64,000 nt of DNA, taken from NCBI RefSeq assembly GCF_013433315.1, contig NZ_WXVV01000004.1, positions 186,001-250,000 on the forward strand, written 5' to 3'. The position numbers and the translations under genes were made by a program. The first letter of the stretch is position 1. Each line of letters begins with the position of its first letter. Shown here piece after piece: positions 26,084-34,470 of this stretch. Source of the DNA: Pseudomonas crudilactis. Its GTDB lineage: Bacteria > Pseudomonadota > Gammaproteobacteria > Pseudomonadales > Pseudomonadaceae. The notes beneath the pieces are model-generated. The model ran no database searches. It was given only the letters and a program-made list of their open reading frames with translations, and had not been told where the DNA came from.

Positions 26084-26114
26084 CAACAAAGCCCGCCAAG
26101 TGCGGGCTTTGTTG
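26084..26114. terminator. Terminator after ssrA
   Basis: CAACAAAGCCCGC (26084-26096) pairs perfectly with GCGGGCTTTGTTG (26102-26114) around a 5-base loop. The T-rich 3' side makes it a Rho-independent terminator for ssrA 9 bases after its end. Confidence 0.9.
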
Positions 26115-26166
26115 CATCTAGCCGTCCCATCCAGCCCCTTTCGAAAACCAACCCCGTCCACACACC

Positions 26167-27207
26167 TCAATGCTCATGCCGATGATGCACATCCGGGAAA
26201 TGCGCATGACGGTGACGCATCGGCGTATGCACATGCGGATGACTGTGCGGCTCCGTTCCATCCCAGTCAAACCCGTGCACATGCTGGTGATGCTCGTCAT
26301 GTGTGTGGCGATGATCATGCTCGAGCCGTTCGTGCTGATGCTCATGAGCATGGTTCTCCATCAGATGAATCCATACCCCCACGGCCATTAACGCTACAGC
26401 GAGCAGGAACATCAGCGATACCGACTCGCCCAGCAGCAGAATCGAGATACCTGCGCCCAGAAACGGCGCGGTGGAAAAGTACGCGCCGGTGCGCGCACTG
26501 CCCAGCCCGCGCAGGGCCAGGACGAACATCACCAGGCTGACGCCATAACCGAGAAATCCGACCAGCAGAATGGGCACCAGCGAGGCGGCTGCGGGCAGCT
26601 GTTTGCCGATGAACAAGGCGAGGCCGCAGTTGACCAATCCCGCCACAAGCCCCTTGCTGCCCGCGATAAACAGTGCATCCGAGGCAGAGACCTTACGCGT
26701 CAGGTTGTTATCGATGGCCCAGCAAAAACAGGCAAAGGCGACGGCGAGCGGCCCTGTCCAGTCCTGCGCCGAGACGGCCTCTTGCGGCCATGACAACACG
26801 ACACCACCCGCCACGATGGCGAGCATGCCGATCACGATTCGCCGATCGGCATTTTCCTTGAACACTACCCACGCCAGCAGTGCCGTGAGCACTGATTCCA
26901 GATTGAGCATCAGTGACGCGCTCGCGCCGGACGTTCTGGTCAAACCGAACATCAACGCCACCGGCGCCAGCACACCGCCGAAGCCGATGGCGCCGACCAG
27001 CCACGGCCATTCGCCGGGTCCGAGTCCGGAACGCTGCCAGCCTCGATCGCGGGCAAAACGCAGGACGGTCAAACCCAGCCCGCTGCCCAGATAGAGCAAC
27101 CCGGCCAATAGAATCGGTGAAATCTGTACCCCCAACAGCTTGGCGAGTGGCGTACTGGCGCCAAACAATGCTGCCGCAACCAACGCGTAGAGCACGCTCG
27201 CATTCAT
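26167..27207 (-). CDS. DMT/EamA-family permease with histidine-rich tail
   Basis: A 346-residue drug/metabolite transporter with ten predicted helices in two EamA repeats (ALFGASTPLAKLLG, GYGVSLVMFVLALRGLGSAR). After the last helix a hydrophilic tail of about 65 residues has roughly one histidine in three, in runs such as HAHEHQHERLEHDHRHTHDE and HSHPHVH. Tails like this bind zinc, nickel or cobalt in known metal transporters, so metal export or metal sensing is a reasonable guess. The DMT fold alone would suggest amino-acid or metabolite export. MNASVLYAL is the likely start. Confidence 0.88.
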   Translation of the reverse strand: MNASVLYALVAAALFGASTPLAKLLGVQISPILLAGLLYLGSGLGLTVLRFARDRGWQRSGLGPGEWPWLVGAIGFGGVLAPVALMFGLTRTSGASASLMLNLESVLTALLAWVVFKENADRRIVIGMLAIVAGGVVLSWPQEAVSAQDWTGPLAVAFACFCWAIDNNLTRKVSASDALFIAGSKGLVAGLVNCGLALFIGKQLPAAASLVPILLVGFLGYGVSLVMFVLALRGLGSARTGAYFSTAPFLGAGISILLLGESVSLMFLLAVALMAVGVWIHLMENHAHEHQHERLEHDHRHTHDEHHQHVHGFDWDGTEPHSHPHVHTPMRHRHAHFPDVHHRHEH

Positions 27208-27420
27208 GAAGGGATCACTCGCTCGGGCCGATGAAATACCGGCAACAATCATGGCAGAACTCAGGTGAGAATTATGTGAACGGTTTCGCCCGCTGACCAC
27301 ATGCCTTGAGATGACTTTCCGCGATCACCACGACTGCTGTCTGGTTTTATCGCCACGCCCTCCTTCCCACACAGAACGTCCTAGGAAAATTCCCGCAACA
27401 CGCGTCGACTTTGATGAACT

Positions 27421-27466
27421 GGTGGACAGTTCCTCGTGGCGTTACCCTCCACGACCACTGCCATCC
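27421..27466 (+). promoter_or_regulatory. Folded leader element upstream of the 27.5 kb DUF6124-like gene
   Basis: GGTGGACAGT (27421-27430) can pair at both ends with ACTGCCATCC (27457-27466), enclosing a perfect CGTGG/CCACG hairpin (27435-27439 with 27449-27453). It ends 57 bases before the ATG. A larger element of similar layout precedes the second DUF6124 gene at 46058. The rest of 27208-27420 has no feature I can name. Confidence 0.4.
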
Positions 27467-27523
27467 CAATGGACGACTTGGCAGACGCAATTGCAGTGAA
27501 TGTTCACTCCACGGAGCTACGTC

Positions 27524-27898
27524 ATGAAGAAAATCACCCGCCTTTCCCTGGTTGGCCCGGCACCTTCCGACGCGCCAGCGTCCAGCACTCAAACCCAATC
27601 GAATACCACCGCACGCAACGAGGCGCAGAACCGGCGGCGTAGAGTTCCTCTCAATCAGCTCATCAGGGTACGCGACGATGTTGACACCCTGACCCTGCTC
27701 ACCCACGCCAGCGAGATTCTCGACTCTCTGACGGCCATCAGCGCCAACTTTGCCGATGAGTTCGACGGTTCGAAACGCCATGTGGCGGTGGCAATGAAGC
27801 AATTAAGCGCACTGGCCGAGATCCTGGTCTGCCGGGCACGGGACAATCTTGATCCGCAGGGCACGCCGCCCTCATCCAGGCCTGAAACCTGCCATTGA
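27524..27898 (+). CDS. DUF6124/DUF3077-like small protein
   Basis: A 124-residue cytoplasmic protein without known function. The N-terminal half is polar and low-complexity (about residues 12-40, Ser/Thr/Gln/Asn/Arg). The C-terminal half is helical (THASEILDSLTAISANFADE, KQLSALAEILVCRA) and resembles the C-terminal region of the DUF6124 protein at 46058. Pseudomonads carry many such small genes. GGAG lies 8 bases before the ATG. Confidence 0.65.
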   Translation: MKKITRLSLVGPAPSDAPASSTQTQSNTTARNEAQNRRRRVPLNQLIRVRDDVDTLTLLTHASEILDSLTAISANFADEFDGSKRHVAVAMKQLSALAEILVCRARDNLDPQGTPPSSRPETCH

Positions 27899-28032
27899 CG
27901 GGTAAAGTCTGTGCACGTTTATTGACGCATCAGACACGGTTGGAGCCGCCCATCGAGATGAATTTTTCTTCACTGCAGCTGCGCGGCCAACCCTTGTACA
28001 GTCCGTTCGCTCATTCAAGAAACTACGGTTCG

Positions 28033-28057
28033 CCCGCGCTCCTGCGGGCTTTTTTTT
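28033..28057 (+). terminator. Rho-independent terminator before the acetyltransferase gene
   Basis: GCCCGC (28033-28038) pairs with GCGGGC (28045-28050), followed by seven T residues. It is 135 bases after the DUF6124-like gene and probably ends its transcript. The intervening 27899-28032 could also be a short RNA; I see no further support for that. Confidence 0.8.
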
Positions 28058-28148
28058 GCCTGAAACAAAGCCCCTGCTTCGCCACGACTTGCCGAAACCC
28101 GGCGGATTGCGCGACTCTGCCGGAAGATTCCCCATTCCGGAGCGCCCG

Positions 28149-28736
28149 ATGCCGCTGTTGACCCTGCCCTGCCAACGCCTGACGCTCGCGATACTGGCTC
28201 CGGACCAGGCCGAACTTGAAAGCGAGTTCTATCAACGCAACCAGCGTCACCTCGCGCCATGGTCGCCTATCCGCACCACCGAATATTTCTCCACCGAGCA
28301 GATTCGCCGGCGTCTTGAAATACAGGCCAGCGCCTTCGAGGCCGGGCTGGCCCTGCATTTCGCACTACTGACGCCGGACGGCCAGCAGATGATCGGCGCA
28401 TGCAACTTCAGCGGCATTATTCGCGGGGCCTTTCAGGCGTGTTATCTGGGCTATCACATCGATGAGGCCCAACAGGGACAGGGCTTGATGCACGAGGCGC
28501 TGGAGGCTGGCATCGCTTACATGTTCGATACCCAGAACCTGCACCGGATCATGGCCAATTACATTCCGGGCAACGAACGCAGTGCGCGCTTGCTTGAGCG
28601 CCTGGGCTTCGAACGTGAGGGTTACGCCAAGGCGTATCTGAACATTGCCGGACGCTGGCAGGACCACGTGATGACGGCGCTGGTCAACTCCAGGTTCGAA
28701 ACGCCGGAAAAGCGCTGGTCGAAACCTTTGGCGTGA
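28149..28736 (+). CDS. RimJ/RimL-type GNAT N-acetyltransferase
   Basis: A 195-residue acetyl-CoA-dependent acetyltransferase of the RimJ type, which acetylates ribosomal protein N-termini in E. coli. GNAT landmarks are YHIDEAQQGQGLMHEALEAG (motif A region) and ANYIPGNERSARLLERLGFE (motif B). The real substrate is not known. ATG at 28149 is preferred over an upstream TTG that overlaps the terminator. It starts about 90 bases after that terminator, so it must have its own promoter. Confidence 0.88.
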   Translation: MPLLTLPCQRLTLAILAPDQAELESEFYQRNQRHLAPWSPIRTTEYFSTEQIRRRLEIQASAFEAGLALHFALLTPDGQQMIGACNFSGIIRGAFQACYLGYHIDEAQQGQGLMHEALEAGIAYMFDTQNLHRIMANYIPGNERSARLLERLGFEREGYAKAYLNIAGRWQDHVMTALVNSRFETPEKRWSKPLA

Positions 28737-28766
28737 GTTTCACAATTCGTTAAGGATTGCCGTCGT

Positions 28767-30245
28767 ATGCTCAGGCCTCCCGCCCCTTCCGGTTGCCTGA
28801 TCCTTATGTCGCGTGCCGTCACTTCGCTGTTTCTGCTTGCTGCCCTGCTGTTTTTCTTCGCGCTGGGTAACCACCAATTGCAAGGCTCCACCGAGGCCCG
28901 CGTCGCCGGCATCGCCATGGAGATGCATCTGGACGACGACTGGGTGACACCTCGTCTGTTCGGCGAACCGTTTCTGGAAAAACCACCGCTGAGCCTGTGG
29001 CTGGATGCTGGTGCCATGCGCGTATTCGGCGTGTCACCGTGGGCCGTGCGACTGGCGTCGGCGGTGGCCGGGCTGCTCAGTGTGATGCTGCTGTACGGCA
29101 TGTTGCGCCGCTTTGAACGGCCGAAGATGATTGCCTGGACGGCGGGCATTCTGCTCGCGACCATGGCCAGTTACTGGAGCAATGTGCGCGGCGTCGGTGA
29201 AGATGCATTGCTCGCCCTCGGCGTGACCACGGCACTGCTCGCCTTTTTCCAGGCGCAACGAGCATCGACTCTCGGCAACTCGCTGTTGTTTGTCGTCGGG
29301 ATCGCCATCGCTACATTGAGCAAAGGTGTGCTGGGGCTGGCAATGCCGGGGGTGGTGATTTTTGCTTATCTGCTGGCTGACAACCTGATGGACAAGCGCC
29401 TGAAAATCACCGATTGGCTGCGCCCGGGCTTACTGACCCTGGTCGGTTTGATTCCGCTGCTGATCTGGCTCGTCATCCTCTTCCAGCACGGCGGCGCACA
29501 GGCCGTCAAAGAGGTGCTGCTGACCAACAGCGTCGGACGCTTCAGCGGTTCGTTCGTCGAGGCCGGGCACTACGAACCGTTCTACTACTACCTCGCCAAA
29601 CTGCCGGAAGCCTTCCTGCCGTGGAACATTCTGGTGTACCTGGGGCTCTGGCATTTCCGTAAACAATTGAAGGCTAACCGCTACTTGCTGTTTTTCAGCC
29701 TGTGGATCGTTGCGCAGTTCGTGATGCTGACGTTGGCGTCGAGCAAGCGTACGGTGTACCTGATGTCGATGACACCCGCCGCCGCAGTGATCGCCGCGGA
29801 GTATGCGGGCGTGCTGTTCGAGCGCTTGAAGCAGTACGAATCAGGCAATGGATTCGTAGGCCGAATCGCCCGACAGCGTCAGACACTGGCAATGGGTGTA
29901 CTCACACTGGTGATCGGCAGTTACCTCGCAGCCGCGCAATGGGCCCTGCCCCACGCCGACAAAAAGCTTTCGTTCCTGCCATTGAGTGCAGAGATTCAGA
30001 CGCTGCAAACCACTGGCCATCAAGTTGCGCTGTTTCAGGCCAACGAGCGGGTCGGTGGCGCTACGGTCTTCTACACCCAGCAGGTACTCAAAGGCCTGGA
30101 TACCGAAGTGCAATTGCGAGGTTTCCTCGCGGCCTCGCCATCCCATGTCGTGGTGATGGCCGGCGACAGCGAACCCGCCGCCCCACTGAAAGTACTCAAG
30201 ACCATGATGGTCGGACGACAGGCGTATTACTTCGTCGGCTATTGA
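28767..30245 (+). CDS. ArnT-like membrane glycosyltransferase (GT83/GT39)
   Basis: A 492-residue integral membrane glycosyltransferase with about 12 helices. The first periplasmic loop has acidic residues in MHLDDDWVTPRLFGEP and the EKPPLSLWL motif typical of ArnT-like enzymes that use undecaprenyl-phosphate sugars. It is shorter than ArnT (about 550) and lacks the arn operon around it. A lipid A or other envelope glycan is the likely acceptor. ATG at 28767 follows AAGGA at 11 bases; ATG at 28806 is an alternative without a ribosome site. It ends at a bidirectional terminator shared with the PAP2 gene. Confidence 0.85.
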   Translation: MLRPPAPSGCLILMSRAVTSLFLLAALLFFFALGNHQLQGSTEARVAGIAMEMHLDDDWVTPRLFGEPFLEKPPLSLWLDAGAMRVFGVSPWAVRLASAVAGLLSVMLLYGMLRRFERPKMIAWTAGILLATMASYWSNVRGVGEDALLALGVTTALLAFFQAQRASTLGNSLLFVVGIAIATLSKGVLGLAMPGVVIFAYLLADNLMDKRLKITDWLRPGLLTLVGLIPLLIWLVILFQHGGAQAVKEVLLTNSVGRFSGSFVEAGHYEPFYYYLAKLPEAFLPWNILVYLGLWHFRKQLKANRYLLFFSLWIVAQFVMLTLASSKRTVYLMSMTPAAAVIAAEYAGVLFERLKQYESGNGFVGRIARQRQTLAMGVLTLVIGSYLAAAQWALPHADKKLSFLPLSAEIQTLQTTGHQVALFQANERVGGATVFYTQQVLKGLDTEVQLRGFLAASPSHVVVMAGDSEPAAPLKVLKTMMVGRQAYYFVGY

Positions 30246-30262
30246 GGCCTGCGCAGCCGCAT

Positions 30263-30293
30263 AAAAAAACCGCCGATAATTGGCGGTTTTTTT
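30263..30293. terminator. Bidirectional terminator between the glycosyltransferase and PAP2 genes
   Basis: A 12-base inverted repeat (30263-30274 with 30282-30293): ACCGCC/GGCGGT with seven A residues before and seven T residues after. It works on both strands between convergent genes. Confidence 0.9.
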
Positions 30294-30311
30294 CATTTCA
30301 TCCGGACGGGT

Positions 30312-31133
30312 TCAGAGAGAGACCTCAGACTGCGCAATGAAAGCTTTCTGCGTGCGCTTGCTCAGCACCGGCACATCCAGCCGCACCCGGCCGTAGAACG
30401 CCAGCGCTGTCAGCAAACACGCCAGCCAGACAAAGATTCCGGCCCAGAAGGTGTGGGACATGTAGTGCCAACCTTGCAGGACACGAGTAGTGCCATAAAC
30501 GAACCCCAGCAACAGTGAGCCCCACAAGATTGCACTGGAAAAACGCCATTGATAGCGCCGCGCCACGAAGTACAGCGCCAGCATGGTGAAGCCACCCGAC
30601 GCATGACCACCCGGCCAGCACCGGCCACTCCCGGCTTCGTGGAACAGTTGAAAGTTGCTGTACCACTCAATGTGGGCCATTTTTCCGCCGTACAGCGTGG
30701 TCTCGATCGGGCAGTAAACGCTGGTGTGGGATTTGAGGAAATGGATCACCCCGGTGCAGACCGCAAACGCGACCACCACAAACAGAAAATCCCTACGATG
30801 ATCAGCGGCAAAGCGCAGCACTGGCGCGACCTTACTGCGCTCCAGCATTGCGCCGAGGCGCGGACGCTTGTGCGGATTGACCAATGGCCAGACCACCGAC
30901 AGCAGCGCGCCGATCAGGGCGACTTCCGCCGTCCAGTTCGGAATGATCCGCGCCCATTTATGCGTGAGCTTTTCGAAGAAGTGGATTTTGTCGAGCGGGA
31001 AGGTCTGGGTCAGCGGATCGAACAGCAGGTTGCTGAAGGCGATGTCGATTTTAGTCATGTCGAACATCAGGAACACCAGCGCCGCACAGGCGAGCGGAAT
31101 ACCAAAGTTGTATGCGTAGAAGCGGGATTTCAT
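30312..31133 (-). CDS. PAP2-family membrane phosphatase
   Basis: A 273-residue phosphatase with six predicted helices. The PAP2 motifs appear as CWPGGHASGGF (PSGH-like, with the catalytic base His) and TRVLQGWHYMSHTFWAG (the third motif with Arg and the nucleophile His). Relatives act on undecaprenyl pyrophosphate, phosphatidylglycerophosphate or lipid A phosphates in the periplasm. The start overlaps the stop of the Ais-like gene by ATGA, so the two form an operon. Confidence 0.87.
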   Translation of the reverse strand: MKSRFYAYNFGIPLACAALVFLMFDMTKIDIAFSNLLFDPLTQTFPLDKIHFFEKLTHKWARIIPNWTAEVALIGALLSVVWPLVNPHKRPRLGAMLERSKVAPVLRFAADHRRDFLFVVVAFAVCTGVIHFLKSHTSVYCPIETTLYGGKMAHIEWYSNFQLFHEAGSGRCWPGGHASGGFTMLALYFVARRYQWRFSSAILWGSLLLGFVYGTTRVLQGWHYMSHTFWAGIFVWLACLLTALAFYGRVRLDVPVLSKRTQKAFIAQSEVSL

Positions 31134-31801
31134 CGGGTATTCACCGTGCGCCAGTCGGAGGCTTCAATGAAGCCGAGCATCTTGGGAGCCGCCGGACTGG
31201 CAGCGGAAACAAACAATGACGAGCCATAACCCATGTCCGAGGCTGGCACTTTGAGGTCTTTCTCGATTTGCGCCATGCATTCGCTGTGGGTCACCAGCAC
31301 CAGATTGCGACCGGGAACCTTGTGGGCCAGCGCATCCTGCAACATGCGCCCCCGGCAATTGATCAACCAGTCGTCACCGCTGGCGGCATGGTTGAACATG
31401 TAACCGGCGGTCTGCACCGTGCGCATCGACGGGCTGTTATAGATGTCGGCGTTGTTCAGGCCCAATTGTTCGAACCTTGCACCGACCGCCACCGCGACAC
31501 TGCGCGAGCGATCGGTGATGCCGTCATTGCCACTCAGGCATGCCGCTTTGGAGTGATCGCAACGCTCGACGTGACGCACCAGCACGATCATCTCACCCTT
31601 GGCCCATCCCGCCGCCAACGCTTGCGCACCGGCAACATTGCCGTGGGCCAGGTCCGGCACCGCCGCCGGCGCCAGCAACCACAGGGTTACGGGGATCACC
31701 AATACCGATGCAGCCAACACCACCCAGGTGTTGCGAAAACGCGCCAAAAAGCTCAGATCGATCGAGCGTTTGACGCCGAACAGACTCAGTCTCAATTCCA
31801 C
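31130..31801 (-). CDS. Ais-like histidine phosphatase
   Basis: A 223-residue histidine-phosphatase protein with an N-terminal membrane anchor ([20 protein letters not shown], about residues 22-41). The catalytic motif is [12 protein letters not shown] and the second His is in LVTHSEC. The stretch [18 protein letters not shown] resembles enterobacterial Ais/PmrG, an LPS core heptose phosphatase. I take GTG at 31801 (MELRLSLFG) as start; ATG at 31825 would add eight residues. Anything upstream of that is only antisense of the chemoreceptor region. Confidence 0.8.
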   Translation of the reverse strand: MELRLSLFGVKRSIDLSFLARFRNTWVVLAASVLVIPVTLWLLAPAAVPDLAHGNVAGAQALAAGWAKGEMIVLVRHVERCDHSKAACLSGNDGITDRSRSVAVAVGARFEQLGLNNADIYNSPSMRTVQTAGYMFNHAASGDDWLINCRGRMLQDALAHKVPGRNLVLVTHSECMAQIEKDLKVPASDMGYGSSLFVSAASPAAPKMLGFIEASDWRTVNTR

Positions 31802-31937
31802 AAAAACCGCCTCGCCACTCTGCATCACGGGTTCATTCGATGCGGCGAAGGTACAGAGGCGGGCGTGGGCAGCCAGTGAAACCCATGTGAAAAAAGTCTT
31901 GGGATCCGATGTTACAAATTCCGTAGGACAAAATCCT

Positions 31938-31964
31938 TTCAGCTCTGGGAAATGCGGCCGATAC
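31938..31964 (+). promoter_or_regulatory. Sigma-28 (FliA)-type promoter of the chemoreceptor
   Basis: TTCAGCTC (31938-31945), an 11-base spacer and GCCGATAC (31957-31964) resemble TAAAGTTT-N11-GCCGATAA. The -10 box matches at seven of eight positions, the -35 box only at about half. It ends 90 bases before the chemoreceptor ATG. FliA control is usual for pseudomonad chemoreceptor genes. Confidence 0.6.
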
Positions 31965-32054
31965 AAACCTGCTAACACCCTTGCTGGCTCAAAAAAACAA
32001 CAATCTTCCAGCCTAACTGACGACAAGAAACCCAACGTTTCTGGAGGATTTTTG

Positions 32055-33974
32055 ATGAATAGCTGGTTCGGCAACATCAGCGTAAACATGAAACTGGGCC
32101 TGGGCTTCGGCCTGGTACTGGCCCTGACCTGCGTGCTGGCCCTGACGGGCTGGACCAGCCTCGGTGGCCTGATCGATCGCAGCAACTGGATGAGCGACAT
32201 CACCCAGCTCAATGCCGGTTTGACCAAACTGCGCGTGGTGCGCCTGCAATACATGCTGACCAATGGCGACGAAACCGCCGCACAGAATGTGCAAACCACC
32301 CTCGAAAGCTTCGCCGCGCAGCAACAGAAGCTGATCAATAGCTTCAAGAGCCCGGAAAACGTCAAACTGCTCAAGGAGCAGGCAGCGACCATCGCTGAAT
32401 ACCAGACGTCGCTGAATAAAATGCGCAATGCCTATCGCACCGGCAACAGCGCCCGCGACAGCATGAGCGTGAGTGCCGAGACCGCGTACAACCAGATCGA
32501 ATCGATCAGCAAACGCGTGCAGCAGATGGACATGAGCGAGCAGCGTTTCGAACAGTTCCAGGCGATCACCGCCGCTAAGGAAGCGTTCATCCTCGCGCGC
32601 TACGAAGTGCGCGGCTACACCGCCACCACCAACGCCGAAACCGAGCAGAAAGCCGTCGGCCAACTGGATGTCGCGATCGCCAGCCTCAAGCAACTGAACG
32701 TGCATTTCGCCGACTCTCAGCAAGACGCCCTGCGTCAGCTGGAAACCGCACTGGTTAACTACCGCAGCGCATTGATGGCGTATAAAAACGCCAACACCGA
32801 CGCTGTGCAGGCCCGTAAGGAAATGACCGATCAAGGCACCGCGATCGTCAACACCAGCGAGCAGCTGTATCAGATTCAACTCGACCGCCGCGATGTCGAA
32901 AGCGCCCAGGCACGCACCTTCCAGTTGATCAGCACCCTGCTGGCACTGTTGGTCGGCGTGATTGCTGCGGTGATCATCACCCGTCAGATCACCCGTCCGC
33001 TGCAAGAAACCCTGGCTGTAGTCGAGCGCATCGCCAGCGGCGACCTGACCCAGAACGTCACCGTCACCCGCCGCGACGAACTCGGCGTGCTGCAACAAGG
33101 CATCGCGCGCATGGGCGTAACCTTGCGCGACTTGATCAGCGGCATCCGCGACGGCGTCACCCAGATTGCCAGCGCTGCCGAAGAGTTGTCGGCCGTGACC
33201 GAGCAGACCAGCGCCGGTGTGAACAGCCAGAAAGTCGAGACCGATCAGGTCGCCACAGCGATGCACGAGATGACTGCCACCGTGCAGGAAGTCGCGCGCA
33301 ACGCCGAAGAAGCCTCGCAAGCCGCTGCCGCCGCTGACGGTGAAGCCCGCGAAGGCGACAAAGTGGTCAACGAAGCCATCGCGCAGATCGAACGTCTGGC
33401 CAGCGAAGTGGTGCGTTCCACCGAAGCAATGAGCGTGCTGCAACAGGAAAGCGACAAGATCGGCAGCGTCATGGACGTGATCAAGGCCGTGGCCGAACAG
33501 ACCAACCTGCTGGCCCTCAACGCTGCGATCGAAGCGGCACGTGCCGGTGAAGCCGGTCGTGGTTTTGCCGTGGTCGCTGATGAAGTTCGTGGTCTGGCTC
33601 AGCGCACACAGAAATCCACCGAAGAAATCGAAGGCCTCGTCGCCGGTCTGCAGAACGGTACCCAGCAAGTCTCGGCGGTAATGAGCAACAGCCGCGCCCT
33701 GACCGACAGCAGCGTCGCCCTGACGCGCAAGGCTGGTGCGTCGCTGGAAAACATCACCCGCACGGTGTCGAACATCCAGTCGATGAACCAGCAGATCGCC
33801 GCAGCGGCTGAACAGCAGAGCGCCGTGGCTGAAGAGATCAGCCGCAGCATCATCAACGTACGCGATGTGTCCGAACAGACCGCCGCGGCGAGTGATGAGA
33901 CGGCTGCATCGAGTGTTGAATTGGCGCGCCTGGGTGGTCAGTTGCAGCAGATGGTCAGCCACTTCCGCGTTTGA
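32055..33974 (+). CDS. McpS-like methyl-accepting chemotaxis protein (HBM sensor)
   Basis: A 639-residue chemoreceptor. TM1 is near residues 11-31 ([20 protein letters not shown]). A periplasmic helical domain of about 250 residues follows, then TM2 ([20 protein letters not shown]), a HAMP domain and the signalling hairpin with the conserved tip [19 protein letters not shown]. The sequence closely resembles, from memory, P. putida McpS, whose helical bimodular (HBM) domain binds TCA-cycle acids. Ligand is inferred. GGAGG lies 7 bases before ATG 32055. Any longer frame to the left crosses the Ais-like gene on the other strand. Confidence 0.92.
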   Translation: MNSWFGNISVNMKLGLGFGLVLALTCVLALTGWTSLGGLIDRSNWMSDITQLNAGLTKLRVVRLQYMLTNGDETAAQNVQTTLESFAAQQQKLINSFKSPENVKLLKEQAATIAEYQTSLNKMRNAYRTGNSARDSMSVSAETAYNQIESISKRVQQMDMSEQRFEQFQAITAAKEAFILARYEVRGYTATTNAETEQKAVGQLDVAIASLKQLNVHFADSQQDALRQLETALVNYRSALMAYKNANTDAVQARKEMTDQGTAIVNTSEQLYQIQLDRRDVESAQARTFQLISTLLALLVGVIAAVIITRQITRPLQETLAVVERIASGDLTQNVTVTRRDELGVLQQGIARMGVTLRDLISGIRDGVTQIASAAEELSAVTEQTSAGVNSQKVETDQVATAMHEMTATVQEVARNAEEASQAAAAADGEAREGDKVVNEAIAQIERLASEVVRSTEAMSVLQQESDKIGSVMDVIKAVAEQTNLLALNAAIEAARAGEAGRGFAVVADEVRGLAQRTQKSTEEIEGLVAGLQNGTQQVSAVMSNSRALTDSSVALTRKAGASLENITRTVSNIQSMNQQIAAAAEQQSAVAEEISRSIINVRDVSEQTAAASDETAASSVELARLGGQLQQMVSHFRV

Positions 33975-34002
33975 TCTTCGTACAGCGCTGAAGCAAAAAA
34001 CC

Positions 34003-34095
34003 AATCGCGGGCAAGCCCGCTCCCACAGGTTTTTCAGTCGTTCACAGATGTTGTGTGCGACTCATAACCTGTGGGAGCGGGCTTGCCCGCGATTG
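34003..34095. repeat. REP doublet after the chemoreceptor
   Basis: AATCGCGGGCAAGCCCGCTC (from 34003) and its inverse (34067-34095) flank a 37-base spacer. The core is GGGCAAGCCC instead of GAGCAAGCTC, a sequence variant of the REPs elsewhere in the window. It fills the gap between the receptor and the antitoxin gene. Confidence 0.9.
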
Positions 34096-34151
34096 CGTTA
34101 TGGCTTGCGCTACTGATGCGTGGTCATACCGTGAAACTGCGTGCCCCACTT

Positions 34152-34364
34152 TCAACGCGAAGGCAAATCCAGCTCAACTCCGCCAACGCTTCTGAACCGC
34201 TCTTTGATCGCAGTCCCCAAGCCGCCAGTGGATTGATTCTGCTCAAGAGCGTTCTTCAAAATCACACACGCTTGCTCTTCAATCGATCGAGCATTGAGGT
34301 CGGCCGCCACCCTAAGCACTTCATAGAGCTGAGGGTCAAGATTGTCGATGGTCAAACTTGCCAC
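34152..34364 (-). CDS. FitA-like ribbon-helix-helix antitoxin, orphan
   Basis: A 70-residue Arc-type ribbon-helix-helix protein. LTIDNLDPQLYEVLRVAADL with ARSIEEQACVIL is the FitA/VapB DNA-binding pattern, and the tail GLGTAIKERFRSVGGVELDL is typical of FitA. FitA normally represses and neutralises the PIN-domain toxin FitB encoded just downstream. Here downstream is only a REP doublet and no PIN gene. GTG at 34364 is chosen because GGAG sits 7 bases upstream; ATG at 34379 has no ribosome site. Confidence 0.75.
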   Translation of the reverse strand: MASLTIDNLDPQLYEVLRVAADLNARSIEEQACVILKNALEQNQSTGGLGTAIKERFRSVGGVELDLPSR

Positions 34365-34470
34365 AATGCACTCCGTCATAACTGAAATCGCAGCAGCGGA
34401 GGCTACCATGAAGCTTTTGCTGCGACGGTTTCAGGTTGTAACGCCAGAAAACATAGACAGGTCTGCTATC

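Noticed and set aside
26041..26166. Integration site at the 3' end of ssrA
   Set aside because: tmRNA genes are frequent integration targets, but no integrase, no repeated 3' ssrA fragment and no composition change follow. The terminator and a core permease gene come next.
27899..28057. Independent small RNA ending at the 28033-28057 terminator
   Set aside because: No convincing promoter or conserved structure is visible in this stretch; the terminator is explained by the DUF6124-like gene upstream.
31826..32428. N-terminal 200 residues upstream of the Ais-like phosphatase in the same frame
   Set aside because: They are antisense to the chemoreceptor start and its promoter and have no family match; the membrane anchor and ribosome-site position support a start at 31801 or 31825.
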